Assembly: GCA_027592275.1 (NCBI GenBank)
Contig: JAQCKF010000016.1
Location: forward strand, 1 to 64,000
Length of the DNA: 64,000 bases
Direction: 5' to 3'
DNA from: Pseudomonadota bacterium
Lineage (GTDB): Bacteria > Pseudomonadota > Gammaproteobacteria > Pseudomonadales > Pseudohongiellaceae
Shown here piece after piece: positions 1 through 8,148 of the stretch. The first letter of the stretch is position 1, and each line of letters opens with the position of its first letter. Position numbers and translations under genes: made by a program. The notes under the pieces are model-generated. The model ran no database searches and was not told the origin of the DNA. It was given only the letters and a program-made list of their open reading frames with translations.

Positions 1-83
1 TCATATCGAGATCTCCATCCTGTTAGATTAACTGGAAATCTCATCGTGGTCATGGTTCTAAAAATGGGGAATAGGTCAATACC

Positions 84-269
84 TTGGGCTATGAGTTCAC
101 CATTAGCGATCCCACAACCTGGGAAGCTCCGTGGACGGTGATGTTTCCTATGCGCCGAACAGCAGACCCAATTTACGAATATGCCTGCCATGAGGGTAAC
201 TATTCCATGGCTGGGATATTGGGCGGCTGGCGTAGATTGGAGGCATTGGGGCAGACAGGGCAGCAGTAA
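84..269 (+). pseudogene. C-terminal remnant of a YEYACHEGNY-family secreted protein
   Basis: The frame encodes about 60 residues matching the C-terminal end of three intact proteins in this window (6139-7158, 35298-36233, 41973-42968). It has the YEFTISDPTTW segment, then YEYACHEGNYSM and a final GGWRRLEA. The intact relatives are 311-340 residues with a signal peptide. Upstream in the same frame there is a stop at 72-74 and another at 24-26. The other two frames of bases 1-80 give nothing resembling the family's preceding ERFTR segment. The only usable start is a TTG in the middle of the conserved region. I read it as a decayed copy or recombination remnant, not a functional small protein. 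The window edge prevents seeing whether more of the gene lies to the left. Confidence 0.7.
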
Positions 270-365
270 TTTTAGGAATTGGAAATCTGCACGTACTGTG
301 ATAATGCCAAACTACTGATTAAGCTCGGCAAGGGAGTCTCACCTTATCTTATTTGTAATTGAGCG

Positions 366-941
366 TTAAATTTCGTGGATGTAGGCGAGTTCTACTTCTT
401 GATACGACTTAAGCTTTACTCGTTCCCTTAACCCTTCCATCGAGCTATAGGGCGAATCTACCAACAACATATTGGTGATCCAACTGGGTAGTAGGCTTGC
501 TGGGTTAATATGCGCCTCAAGCACCACCTTTACTACGCTGTTTTCGAGTGCTGTTAGCTCCCAGTTAATTTGTGCTTCGGTTAAGCGTACAACTCCTTCG
601 TTTTCTTCTAACTTACCTCTTGTCGCGTTTCCTTGCATAGTCACAACTAATGTCTCTGGGTCTTGTTGCCAAATCACATGACTAACCAGATCTCGATCTT
701 GCACTGGCCAAGGCAGATCAGTAATTGTATGAACGTAGTTCTCGAGTTCGCTCACCCATTCAATGATAGTGGCGGATACACAGGAATCGGACCATCCTGG
801 ACAGTCTTTTGAGTTTCTAATTAGTGAAACAACACTAGATAGTCTGGTTTCTTCCAGATGAACCACACTGCGAATGGCCTTATAGGAATAGCCGTCCACT
901 GAGCGTGTATAGACCTGAATCCCATTCTCATCTTTCTTCAA
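366..941 (-). CDS. START-domain (lipid-binding fold) protein
   Basis: The product of about 191 residues has the layout of bacterial START/SRPBCC proteins. It opens with a GIQVYTR strand, continues with a helix ending in CPGWSDS, and has the highly typical block TDLPWPVQDRDLV followed by long beta strands. These proteins bind a hydrophobic ligand in a helix-grip cavity; the ligand here is unknown. The TTG at 941 is the only standard start in frame. The frame stays open upstream to about 1022 and encodes a convincing signal peptide (ILIAILIYSTPGLAADW). The true product is therefore probably exported and begins at a non-standard codon near 1022, which sits 9 bases after AAGGAG; a sequence error is the other explanation. 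No operon partner is evident. Confidence 0.8.
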   Translation of the reverse strand: MKKDENGIQVYTRSVDGYSYKAIRSVVHLEETRLSSVVSLIRNSKDCPGWSDSCVSATIIEWVSELENYVHTITDLPWPVQDRDLVSHVIWQQDPETLVVTMQGNATRGKLEENEGVVRLTEAQINWELTALENSVVKVVLEAHINPASLLPSWITNMLLVDSPYSSMEGLRERVKLKSYQEVELAYIHEI

Positions 942-1188
942 TTCCCAGTCGGCGGCAAGACCCGGAGTCGAGTAAATCAGGATAGCAATGAGTATGCATC
1001 GGCCTATCTTAGTCAGCTTGATAGCCTATAACTCCTTTGCGAGGCAGCAAAATTTAATTTGATAGTATGAGAGGTGACCGACGATTCAATGTAAGTCATT
1101 CCCCTTGGAGAAAGTTTTATTGGACTAGTGCTAGGCCAGCAACAATGGCAAGCATTATCTTGCTTAGTGTTGTTCGCGACGACCGCCT

Positions 1189-1575
1189 TTACAGTACATA
1201 AGGAGGTCGGCTATCCACCATGATTTTGTTCAGTTTATCTTGTGCGCGCTTGGTATCAGTCAAATCCTGCACTTCTAACATTTCACATTTATCTTCTACC
1301 ATTTGAGTGATAGTCACCGGGTAGAATTTGCAGTCGTCGGGGCGGTCCATATAGATATCGCAGGTATAGATTTCTTTGTTGGGTGTTTTTCTCAGCCACG
1401 GACAACGATCCAATTGCTTGCCAGTGGCAGGGTCCGTCCAAATACCCCCGTCCTGCACATATTCGACTAGATCGGGTCTAAAGGTTTCCCACAGTTGTAT
1501 TTCCTCATCCGATACCGACAGGCCGTCGCCACCGTACTTCGTACAACATTTTCCGCACTGATTGCATTCTTTCAA
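1189..1575 (-). CDS. YkgJ-type CxxCxxCC cysteine-cluster protein
   Basis: A 128-residue cytoplasmic protein beginning with CNQCGKCC, the CxxCxxCC hallmark of the YkgJ / Fe-or-Zn-chelating cysteine cluster family (Pfam PF03692). Two further cysteines typical of the family follow, in CPWLRK and in CDIY...RPDDCKFYP. Together these are expected to bind a metal or Fe-S centre. No specific reaction is established for most members, so function stays open. The start is a TTG just before the motif; the frame extends upstream to a stop but has no ATG, GTG or TTG there. No clear ribosome-binding site precedes it. It lies on its own between the START protein and the heme lipoprotein, in the same orientation as both. 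Confidence 0.85.
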   Translation of the reverse strand: MKECNQCGKCCTKYGGDGLSVSDEEIQLWETFRPDLVEYVQDGGIWTDPATGKQLDRCPWLRKTPNKEIYTCDIYMDRPDDCKFYPVTITQMVEDKCEMLEVQDLTDTKRAQDKLNKIMVDSRPPYVL

Positions 1576-1677
1576 GGGTAAGGTTCGGTCCCGATCTTCT
1601 AATTGCGAGCTTATATTTGAACTCTCTATGCTAACACCAAACTACTTTGACCCCTTTGATTCTTATCTCTGCATCTG

Positions 1678-3870
1678 CTAATTAGACAAGGGGTCAGGTC
1701 GCATCTGAAAGTGATAGACCTTACTAGTAGTGCCGGCACCAGATTCCATATGAAAAGGCGCTCGACTAGAGATAGTGGCCCACAGGCCGCGGCCTTGCCA
1801 GCCGCTATCGGGATCATCGATGCGTCCGTCTAGCCACTTTGTGTAAAAACCTAATGGATAGGGCACCGTCAGGCGCACCCATTCACCGTCGTCTAGCACT
1901 AGCAGGCTACCGGATTGATTGCCGGTGCTGATGGGTGTGTTGGGTCCCAGCCCGAGAGTATCGAATTGATCCACCCAGGTGTAGTAACTGCCCTCGGAGC
2001 TACCCGATTGCTGAATGTTCTTGAATTGCGGGAGCGGTTCGGCAAAAAAGCTCCAACCCTCGGGGCAGTGCTGGCCTGTGGCTGTAGGTCCATTCAGTGG
2101 CCCGCGACAAAGATTGCGATCGAAGCGACCCATGTGCCCGCTGGCCAGAGCGACCCAGGCAATTCCGTTACGGTCGATATCCATGCCTCTGGGCGAAAAA
2201 CCCTCGACGGCATTGCCATTTTCATCCAGCGGTAATTCGTAGTACTCGGTCAATGCCGTAGTACTGGGGTCGGACCCTGGTATGACTCGAACGATAGCGC
2301 CGGGATAACTGAGATTGGAACCCCAAACCGACCCATCGGCCGCAGGCGCGACAGCATACAGACCTGAATTAATACGTTTGTCGAGACTCGGGTCAATGCT
2401 TGCATCTGGTTCCACGTAGTCATCGCGGCGTCCGTTGCCATTGGTATCGAGAATGAAGGGTGTCCAGCCCTGAGCAGCGACAGCGTCGCCAGTTTCCAGA
2501 AATTCGCGGGTATTCAGCCAGCCCACCGCGGTGCCTCCACCGCTGGTCCATAGCGTATTGTCTGCGTCTTCTGCGAACATCAGGTGATGAGTGCCAAAGC
2601 AGGTATTGATGGGGGTGTAGATGTCGGTGCTCGGATCATAGACGCCAAGATGACGACCGGAACTGCCCAGCGGATACTCCTGAGCAGAAGGGTGATCAGA
2701 ACCTTCCTGGCAAAACGCCGGCACATTGTTCGGATCACGAGCCCGGGAGGTAATCCAGACCCGGCCATCGCTGTCCATCATCGGGTTGTGCACCGTAGTG
2801 GCCGCATCCCAAATTTCCTCGTCGCCCCAGTAGGGAGACGTAGCCATAGCAGGCTGAGACTCTCCGCCGTAATTGGGATCTTCCGGGAATACAACAATCT
2901 GGCTAGTACTATGTGCACTGGGATCTAGTACCGGTAAATAGTCAGCGCTGTTTTCCAGGGCTCCATAAATCTTGCCATAGGCATTTACAGTCGGATCACG
3001 GCGGTCGGTAGAGACTAGGTCATGCAGATAGGCTGTGGGATCAGCCCAGTCCCATTGCGTAATAACCACGTTACGCTCCAGCCCCTGGGGCCGCGCTGGT
3101 GCCGGTGGTAATTCGCCTGCAGCGATACGGTCAGTCCAGTCAGCATACATCTCAAGCGTGCGGCGATCGCCCATGCCGGCCAATGTTCTGGTCATGAAGG
3201 CCCCCGCCTGACCGGAGCGTACCCGCCGATTCCAGGCATCGAAACTCGTTTCCAGGTTTGAAAACATTTCCGGAATAGTACGGGTAGCGGCGCTGCCCAT
3301 CTGGTGACAAACCACACAGCCGCCATTGGTGACGCGGCGGATGTAATCATCCTGAGTAAGCACGCCCACGCCTATGCCATTACCATCAGGCCCGGTGCCA
3401 GGAAACTCATGGTCTTCGGGAATCTCTAGCAAGGAATACCAATAGCCCGCCGGGTAGTATTCAGCAGCGGCAGCTGCGTTGGGGGCGATCTGCGCAATGA
3501 GATCGAGACGTTGCCCCGGGCTGGCATTGCTGCGCGGCGAATCCACGAGGCCATAGCCGCGTACCCATAACTCAAAATTAGCCTCTGGCAGGTCGGGAAT
3601 CAGGTAGCGCCCCTGATCATCGGTGACTACTGTTTTGGAATAAAGAGTCGCTAAGTCATGGGTTTCTGCGATTACCCAAACACCGGCCTCGGGCCCATTG
3701 CTGCTAGTGACACTGCCTGCTATGTCGTTGTTATTCACCCTAATGCTGTTAGCGGCTAGAGCGGAGAGCTCCTCGGGAACGGAGGTAGATTGGCTAGTGC
3801 CTGCAGAATCGCCGCAGCTGGTAAGAAGCAGTGCTGCCATCGAAAGCGAGAGGGCTCGGAGTGTGAGCAT
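1678..3870 (-). CDS. Exported lipoprotein: CarboxypepD_reg-like domain, one CxxCH heme site, Vgb/NHL-like propeller
   Basis: A 730-residue protein starting with a lipoprotein signal (lipobox LTSC, Cys19). Residues about 45-125 look like a carboxypeptidase-regulatory-type beta sandwich (AGVWVIAET ... TDDQGRYLIPDLP). A single c-type heme motif CVVCH follows at 185-189. The rest, about 290-730, is a repeat-rich region with phrases such as DSDGRVWITSR, DNTLWTSGGG, DGSVWGSNL and DRNGIAWVAL, typical of virginiamycin-B-lyase-like or NHL propellers. It should sit in the periplasm anchored to a membrane, with an electron-transfer heme. Substrate is unknown. It is divergent from the APC permease, separated by a region containing a tiny ORF. 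Large multi-domain proteins of this type occur beside quinoproteins in marine gammaproteobacteria (general knowledge, not checked). Confidence 0.75.
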   Translation of the reverse strand: MLTLRALSLSMAALLLTSCGDSAGTSQSTSVPEELSALAANSIRVNNNDIAGSVTSSNGPEAGVWVIAETHDLATLYSKTVVTDDQGRYLIPDLPEANFELWVRGYGLVDSPRSNASPGQRLDLIAQIAPNAAAAAEYYPAGYWYSLLEIPEDHEFPGTGPDGNGIGVGVLTQDDYIRRVTNGGCVVCHQMGSAATRTIPEMFSNLETSFDAWNRRVRSGQAGAFMTRTLAGMGDRRTLEMYADWTDRIAAGELPPAPARPQGLERNVVITQWDWADPTAYLHDLVSTDRRDPTVNAYGKIYGALENSADYLPVLDPSAHSTSQIVVFPEDPNYGGESQPAMATSPYWGDEEIWDAATTVHNPMMDSDGRVWITSRARDPNNVPAFCQEGSDHPSAQEYPLGSSGRHLGVYDPSTDIYTPINTCFGTHHLMFAEDADNTLWTSGGGTAVGWLNTREFLETGDAVAAQGWTPFILDTNGNGRRDDYVEPDASIDPSLDKRINSGLYAVAPAADGSVWGSNLSYPGAIVRVIPGSDPSTTALTEYYELPLDENGNAVEGFSPRGMDIDRNGIAWVALASGHMGRFDRNLCRGPLNGPTATGQHCPEGWSFFAEPLPQFKNIQQSGSSEGSYYTWVDQFDTLGLGPNTPISTGNQSGSLLVLDDGEWVRLTVPYPLGFYTKWLDGRIDDPDSGWQGRGLWATISSRAPFHMESGAGTTSKVYHFQMRPDPLSN

Positions 3871-4095
3871 GAGAGACTCCTTATTGTTATTAGGGCATAG
3901 AAGTAGCTTCCCACTTTACAAGGTAGCGAAGGAAAAGTGGATAGATTTCGGCAAGACAAGAGGGGCCATTTTAACCAGCTTCACACACTTCGGATGTTCT
4001 TTATTTAAATTGGTATTAACTAAACTGCTCTTAGCCCTTAAATTTTCAAATTTTGGTGGTATCGTGCACTATCGGTCCAAAACAGAGGAAACACC

Positions 4096-4191
4096 ATGCC
4101 ATCAAAAGAAAAGCGCACAGTTCCAGCCGAAGCAATAATTACTTACCCCGGCTTGAAGCTGGGCCGAAGCGCTAGCGAGGCTGTGACTTGA
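4096..4191 (+). CDS. Putative 31-residue leader ORF overlapping the APC permease start
   Basis: A 31-codon ORF starts with ATG at 4096, 8 bases after GAGG (4084-4087). It ends in TGA at 4189-4191. The permease TTG start at 4188-4190 overlaps this stop (ACTTGAGC), the classical geometry for translational coupling. The peptide is basic at the N-terminus (MPSKEKR) and has no obvious domain or membrane helix. I do not recognise it. It may be a real micro-protein, a regulatory leader or just a chance ORF. Supporting a real role, the permease has its own GAGG at 4177-4180 inside this ORF, and a relic copy of the permease start at 13463 keeps the same TGACTTGAGC overlap. Confidence 0.4.
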   Translation: MPSKEKRTVPAEAIITYPGLKLGRSASEAVT

Positions 4192-5570
4192 GCGAGCAAG
4201 CAAGAAAAACGCAATTCCTACGAGTGCTAGGCCGCCGAGAGGTATTGGCTCTAGCCTTCGGTGCCATGATCGGCTGGAGCTGGGTGGTGCTGTCAGGAAC
4301 ATGGATCAGCTCGGCAGGCACGCTAGGTGCAATTGTAGCGTTTCTCATCGGCGGTGCGGCGATCTTACTAATTGGTCTTACCTATGCCGAGCTTGCCTCG
4401 GCCCTACCTTTCGCTGGCGGCGAACATGTTTACAGTAAGCGCGCGTTAGGCTCCGGTGCTTCCTTCATTTGCACCTGGGGCATCATCCTCGGCTATGTCT
4501 CGGTTGTAACTTTCGAGGCAGTGGCTCTGCCAACCGTGTTGGATTCATTAATACCGGGTTTAGATAAAGTTTTCCTTTGGCAGATTGCCGGTTGGGATGT
4601 TTATCTGTCCTGGGTATTAGTAGGCGTAGCCGGCTCCCTGACTATGACTGTTCTCAACGTGATAGGCGTGCGCATGGTTGCGCTGGTGCAGAGCGTGGTG
4701 GTGTTGGCTATTTTGCTTGTAGGGGTGTTGTTTGTTAGCGGGGCTCTGTTCACCGGGGACATCAGCAATATGCAGCCCTTGTTTAAAGATGGTGTCTCAG
4801 GCATTACGCTGGTGCTGGTAATGGTGCCGTTTATGTTTGTAGGCTTCGACACCATTCCTCAGGCCGCCGAGGAAATAGACCTACCATTTAAAGATATTGG
4901 CGCCGTATTAATGATTTCCGTGGCGATGGCCATCCTCTGGTATGGCTTTATCGTCTTGGGGGTTGGTCTGGTTCTGGACGAGGCTGCCATTAATTCCTCT
5001 GAGGTGGTCACCGCAGCTGCCAATAGCGCCATCTATGGTGAAGCAGGAGGCACGGTGTTATTGATCGCCGGTCTCGCTGGCATTATTACCAGCTGGAATG
5101 CCTTTATTCTCGGTGGCAGCCGCGCTATCTATGCCTTAGCTCACGGAGGTTTATTGCCAGAGTTTCTTGGCGAGCTTCACCCTAAATACCACACACCGAA
5201 GAATGCGATCCTGTTGATTGGTGCACTGTCTATTATCGGTCCCTTCTTTGGCAGGCCTGCACTGGTCTGGGTTGTCGACGCGGGTGGTCTCGGCATTGTA
5301 ATTGCCTACGGCATGGTGGCCTGGTCATTCCTGGTATTACGCAAGAAGGAGCCAGAGCTGGAAAGACCCTATAAAGTACGTTATGGAAAATTCGTAGGCA
5401 CCTCGGCATTAGTGTTATCAATTGGTATGGGCTTACTCTATCTGCCTGGCAGTCCCGCAGCATTGATCTGGCCGCAGGAATGGGGAATCGTTTTGGTGTG
5501 GACTATTCTTGGTGGGATTTTGTACGGGTTTGCGAGAAAAAATGGAGGAAGGGAAATGCCGACTAAATAA
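4188..5570 (+). CDS. APC-superfamily amino acid/amine permease
   Basis: A 460-residue integral membrane protein with about 12 hydrophobic segments. The N-terminus reads LGRREVLALAFGAMIGWSWV, the typical first unwound helix of APC transporters (GxxIG-like). It is followed by TYAELASALPFAGGEHVYSKRALG. These proteins exchange or symport amino acids or amines across the inner membrane; the substrate cannot be read from sequence. The start is TTG at 4188, because an in-frame TAG lies a few codons upstream with no ATG or GTG between and GAGG sits 7 bases before it. It overlaps the upstream 31-codon ORF. It converges with the NTF2-like gene, leaving 30 bases between them and no obvious terminator. 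Confidence 0.9.
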   Translation: MSEQARKTQFLRVLGRREVLALAFGAMIGWSWVVLSGTWISSAGTLGAIVAFLIGGAAILLIGLTYAELASALPFAGGEHVYSKRALGSGASFICTWGIILGYVSVVTFEAVALPTVLDSLIPGLDKVFLWQIAGWDVYLSWVLVGVAGSLTMTVLNVIGVRMVALVQSVVVLAILLVGVLFVSGALFTGDISNMQPLFKDGVSGITLVLVMVPFMFVGFDTIPQAAEEIDLPFKDIGAVLMISVAMAILWYGFIVLGVGLVLDEAAINSSEVVTAAANSAIYGEAGGTVLLIAGLAGIITSWNAFILGGSRAIYALAHGGLLPEFLGELHPKYHTPKNAILLIGALSIIGPFFGRPALVWVVDAGGLGIVIAYGMVAWSFLVLRKKEPELERPYKVRYGKFVGTSALVLSIGMGLLYLPGSPAALIWPQEWGIVLVWTILGGILYGFARKNGGREMPTK

Positions 5571-5600
5571 ACTCGGCCCCCTTTTCGCTTTTACCGGAAA

Positions 5601-5978
5601 TTAGTCGTCGCTACGCGGTCTCATAATGGCCATAGACCTTTCAGTCAGCCAGCCGTGTTCTTTGCCCTTGCGGTAGAATAGATAGAGATCTACTGTTTGA
5701 GTGAATTCACTCAATTTTTCTTGTTTTGGAGTCAAGCTCACGGTTCCATCAATGCGTGCAAAACCTCTGTCTCCCTCTGCGAAAATTTCTGAAGCTTCCA
5801 TTGTAATTGCGCTTGTATACAGAGCACCTTCAAAAGATGTTTTGAGTTCGTCCAGCCGTGCCTGCCTACTCTCAGTTGAAATTAGCTCACCCTCTAAACC
5901 GTGCTTGGTCATGTTCACAAGATCCGGGGTTACGAGGCTCCCGTACTTAATCAAATCCTTGTCATTAATTGCTTCCAC
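5601..5978 (-). CDS. NTF2-like / DUF4440-SnoaL-type small protein, N-terminus possibly damaged
   Basis: About 125 residues fit the cone-shaped NTF2-like fold: an initial helix with EAINDKDLIKYGSLVTPDLV, then strands ending in GRRGF-like and YLFYRKGKEHGWLTER. Members range from enzymes to ligand-binding proteins, so no reaction is claimed. The available start is a GTG at 5978 inside the first helix. Upstream codons in the same frame (AEDGIRANIAQI) read like the missing first turns of that helix, but the frame then hits a stop with no start codon. The gene therefore either uses a non-standard start or has lost its original 5' end, including any signal peptide. Confidence 0.6.
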   Translation of the reverse strand: MEAINDKDLIKYGSLVTPDLVNMTKHGLEGELISTESRQARLDELKTSFEGALYTSAITMEASEIFAEGDRGFARIDGTVSLTPKQEKLSEFTQTVDLYLFYRKGKEHGWLTERSMAIMRPRSDD

Positions 5979-6138
5979 GATCTGAGCTATATTAGCCCTG
6001 ATTCCATCTTCCGCAGATTGCTTTTACTCTTGATGAGTTGCCACTTGCTGCTCCTGAAATGTCGGTGACTCTTAGATCAACCCGACCGCTGGTGAGAGTT
6101 GATCTAAAGGCATAGCCAATTGAGATGTTTAGTTTTCG

Positions 6139-7158
6139 CTATTGTTGTTCTGCTTCTAGCCTGCGTGCGCCAGCAAGAGTACCCGGCATGGAGTAATTAC
6201 CTTCATGGCACGCGTACTCATAAAGATGGCCGTCTGAGGTATGGAAGCTGAGTTCTGCTGTCCAGGCTTGGCTGTACAAGTCAGAATCTTCCACGGTAAA
6301 GCGGTAGACAATTTCAGTGTCAGAATAACGAATAAAGCGCTCAGTAACTTTGCCATTTTTGGTAATAGCTGTAGAGCTTTGCTGCATCTGTTGAGGGTTA
6401 ACATTGATAGTTTCTACTACCAGAGCATCACCTTCATACCAGCCAACAGAGTCTCCCATGTACTGTTGCAAGACTTCTGGGCGGCGATGGGCACGGGCCT
6501 CTTCTGCCGAGTCAAAGGTAGGAATGATTCGCGCATCGTGCATTTGCTCCACGTCGATCATCACGTAATCATCGGTTTGAACAAACTGATAGGTGTTGTT
6601 ATAGAGTCCGCTTTGCATCGCTGGACCGGCTTTACCTTCAGATAAAATACAACGCTCCGATAGGGGTAGGGCCTCGGGGCCGTCCGCGTTACCGATGCCT
6701 GTCAGGTATCGGTTGCCGTAGCTAGTGCGCTGATAATCTGTGGTAGGATTTTCCAGGCGCGGGACCTGGCCGTTTTCCGGATTAATTATATAAGAAGTAC
6801 GATACTCGCCCTTGACCAGAGCCAAGTTGGAGCCGGGGTCGACCCAAAAATTATTGTACGCTCTGCTGCCGAAGTCATCTGCGGCCACGGCAGGCGTGTT
6901 ATTGACACCATCATCTTCATCGAACCCGCCCTCAATACCGCCAATGGGTACGCGAGCTGCCATAGCTGCGGCTTGTTCCGCCGACACGACAAGAGTTTCC
7001 ACCCCAGAGCGACGCGTGAGATTGGTTAGCGAGGCATTGCTCCAGACGCCTTCCAGGTCGGGCCGTGTTGCACTTTGAGCCTGCACTGCTGAGCACGCTA
7101 GAGCGCTGCCCATCAGCAAGCTTGCAATTAGGGCGGGGTGTTTTAGTTGATAGGTCAT
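6139..7158 (-). CDS. YEYACHEGNY-family secreted protein (function unknown)
   Basis: A 339-residue exported protein. I chose ATG at 7158, which has AAGGA 8 bases upstream and starts a clean signal peptide (HPALIASLLMGSALACSAVQAQ). An in-frame start 23 codons earlier would bury that signal. The mature part opens with RPDLEGVWSNASLTNL. It has an NNTYQFVQTDDYVMI segment, HDARIIP, WYEGDALVVET, ERFIRYSDTEIVYRFTVED and the C-terminal YEYACHEGNYSM block shared with three other loci here. I know the family as abundant in acidobacteria and marine gammaproteobacteria but not as biochemically characterised. The conserved Cys-His-Glu cluster could be a metal or catalytic site (inference). It stands alone, facing a 330-base gap. 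Confidence 0.85.
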   Translation of the reverse strand: MTYQLKHPALIASLLMGSALACSAVQAQSATRPDLEGVWSNASLTNLTRRSGVETLVVSAEQAAAMAARVPIGGIEGGFDEDDGVNNTPAVAADDFGSRAYNNFWVDPGSNLALVKGEYRTSYIINPENGQVPRLENPTTDYQRTSYGNRYLTGIGNADGPEALPLSERCILSEGKAGPAMQSGLYNNTYQFVQTDDYVMIDVEQMHDARIIPTFDSAEEARAHRRPEVLQQYMGDSVGWYEGDALVVETINVNPQQMQQSSTAITKNGKVTERFIRYSDTEIVYRFTVEDSDLYSQAWTAELSFHTSDGHLYEYACHEGNYSMPGTLAGARRLEAEQQ

Positions 7159-7488
7159 TGGCAGTGTCCTTAGGTTTTGTCCCACATAGAGCTTAGAGGA
7201 TAGAGACTTCAAATAGGTTGAGGTCACTGTCTCCTATTTTTCACCAAATTCCAACAATTCCCTGCCCAACCCGCAAGATTTCTGCACGGTTGTTGACCGC
7301 CTGGTTTGTCAGAATAGCAAATGGATACAAGCCAACGGGCCCGGGGATGTATTCAGAAAAATTGTGGACGCGCCATACTGTGCAGAGAGGGATTGGGCGA
7401 TTCATCTTTTCTAGTGCTTAGTGAGAGTTAAAGAATCAGCTTAAATGAGGAAAGACCGTATTTATTCGTAGAAAAGTGCAGTAAATAG
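7159..7488. other. Intergenic stretch without a recognisable gene
   Basis: This stretch lies upstream of the YEYACHEGNY gene and downstream of the small lipoprotein gene; both are on the minus strand. I find no convincing coding frame, repeat or RNA gene. It presumably holds the promoter of the gene at 6139-7158. Its left edge contains that gene's AAGGA ribosome-binding site. Confidence 0.4.
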
Positions 7489-7546
7489 CGCGGGCAGATC
7501 CGGTTAGGTTAACTCCCATGAGTTTGCCTAATCGGACCTGCCCGCG
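7489..7546 (-). terminator. Long hairpin downstream of the small lipoprotein gene
   Basis: CGCGGGCAG at 7489-7497 pairs with CTGCCCGCG at 7538-7546. The inner arms CCGGTTAGG and CCTAATCGG pair with one mismatch, leaving a loop of about 18 bases. It lies 8 bases beyond the stop of the lipoprotein gene, in the correct place for a terminator. No run of T follows, so it could instead protect the 3' end of the message. Confidence 0.5.
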
Positions 7547-7554
7547 TTGCTAGC

Positions 7555-7929
7555 CTAGCTGCCGCGAGTCATCGTCCAAGGAACTTCCATGCCCATAGCG
7601 CTGGCAACGCCAGCAACGCTATCGCCGTCTACAGTGGCGGTCATCTCATAAACCATAGGCGAGCCGTCGCGATCGATCTTGAACGAGATCTCATTGCCAT
7701 TGGCTACGCCATCTTCCATCGCCCAAGTGCGGCCATCACCGAGATCAAAAGTGCCAGTAAGCGAGTCGCCGTTAGCCGCCATGATGACCGTGGCGCTGAC
7801 CGAGCCCATTGGGCTGTTCATAGCAAAGTTCCATGTCCCATCTACAGGGGAGGCGGCTGGGCCTGCCGCACAGGAAGCCAGTGTAGCGAGTAGGGTGAGA
7901 AGAAGTGCTGGGAAGAAGTTTTTGATCAT
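7555..7929 (-). CDS. Small lipoprotein with a calycin/META-like beta fold
   Basis: A 124-residue product with a lipoprotein signal (LLLTLLATLASC, Cys about 20). A compact beta-rich domain follows: VDGTWNFAMNSPMGSVSATVIM, SLTGTFDLGDGRTW, then YEMTATVDGDSVAG. The pattern WnF..nSPmG...a..tl...g..ltG resembles small secreted proteins that often accompany enzymes of unknown substrate. I chose the ATG at 7929 because GGAG lies 6 bases upstream; the ATG four codons earlier has no ribosome-binding site. No function is assigned. It is followed by a strong hairpin, so it is probably transcribed alone. Confidence 0.75.
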   Translation of the reverse strand: MIKNFFPALLLTLLATLASCAAGPAASPVDGTWNFAMNSPMGSVSATVIMAANGDSLTGTFDLGDGRTWAMEDGVANGNEISFKIDRDGSPMVYEMTATVDGDSVAGVASAMGMEVPWTMTRGS

Positions 7930-8148
7930 TGGAGTCTCCATGGTGATGTAATTGTTATGGGTTATCGAGCTAAGGGTCTATACGTACACAACGTCGGAAT
8001 TGAGGAAGTGGATCAGAATTATGACGGTTTCGGGCCCTTTGCCTTCCGTTCCGGAATCTTCATCCATTGCCCAGCTAGCCAGAGAATTGTGAGTTAAACG
8101 CACTAACCTTCAAGCAGATTCCAAATCATCTCGAAGGTCAGTAAGCGC

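Noticed and set aside
7218-7421. A 67-codon plus-strand ORF in the gap before the YEYACHEGNY gene
   Set aside because: No ribosome-binding site, no domain, and its start overlaps the promoter side of a real gene.
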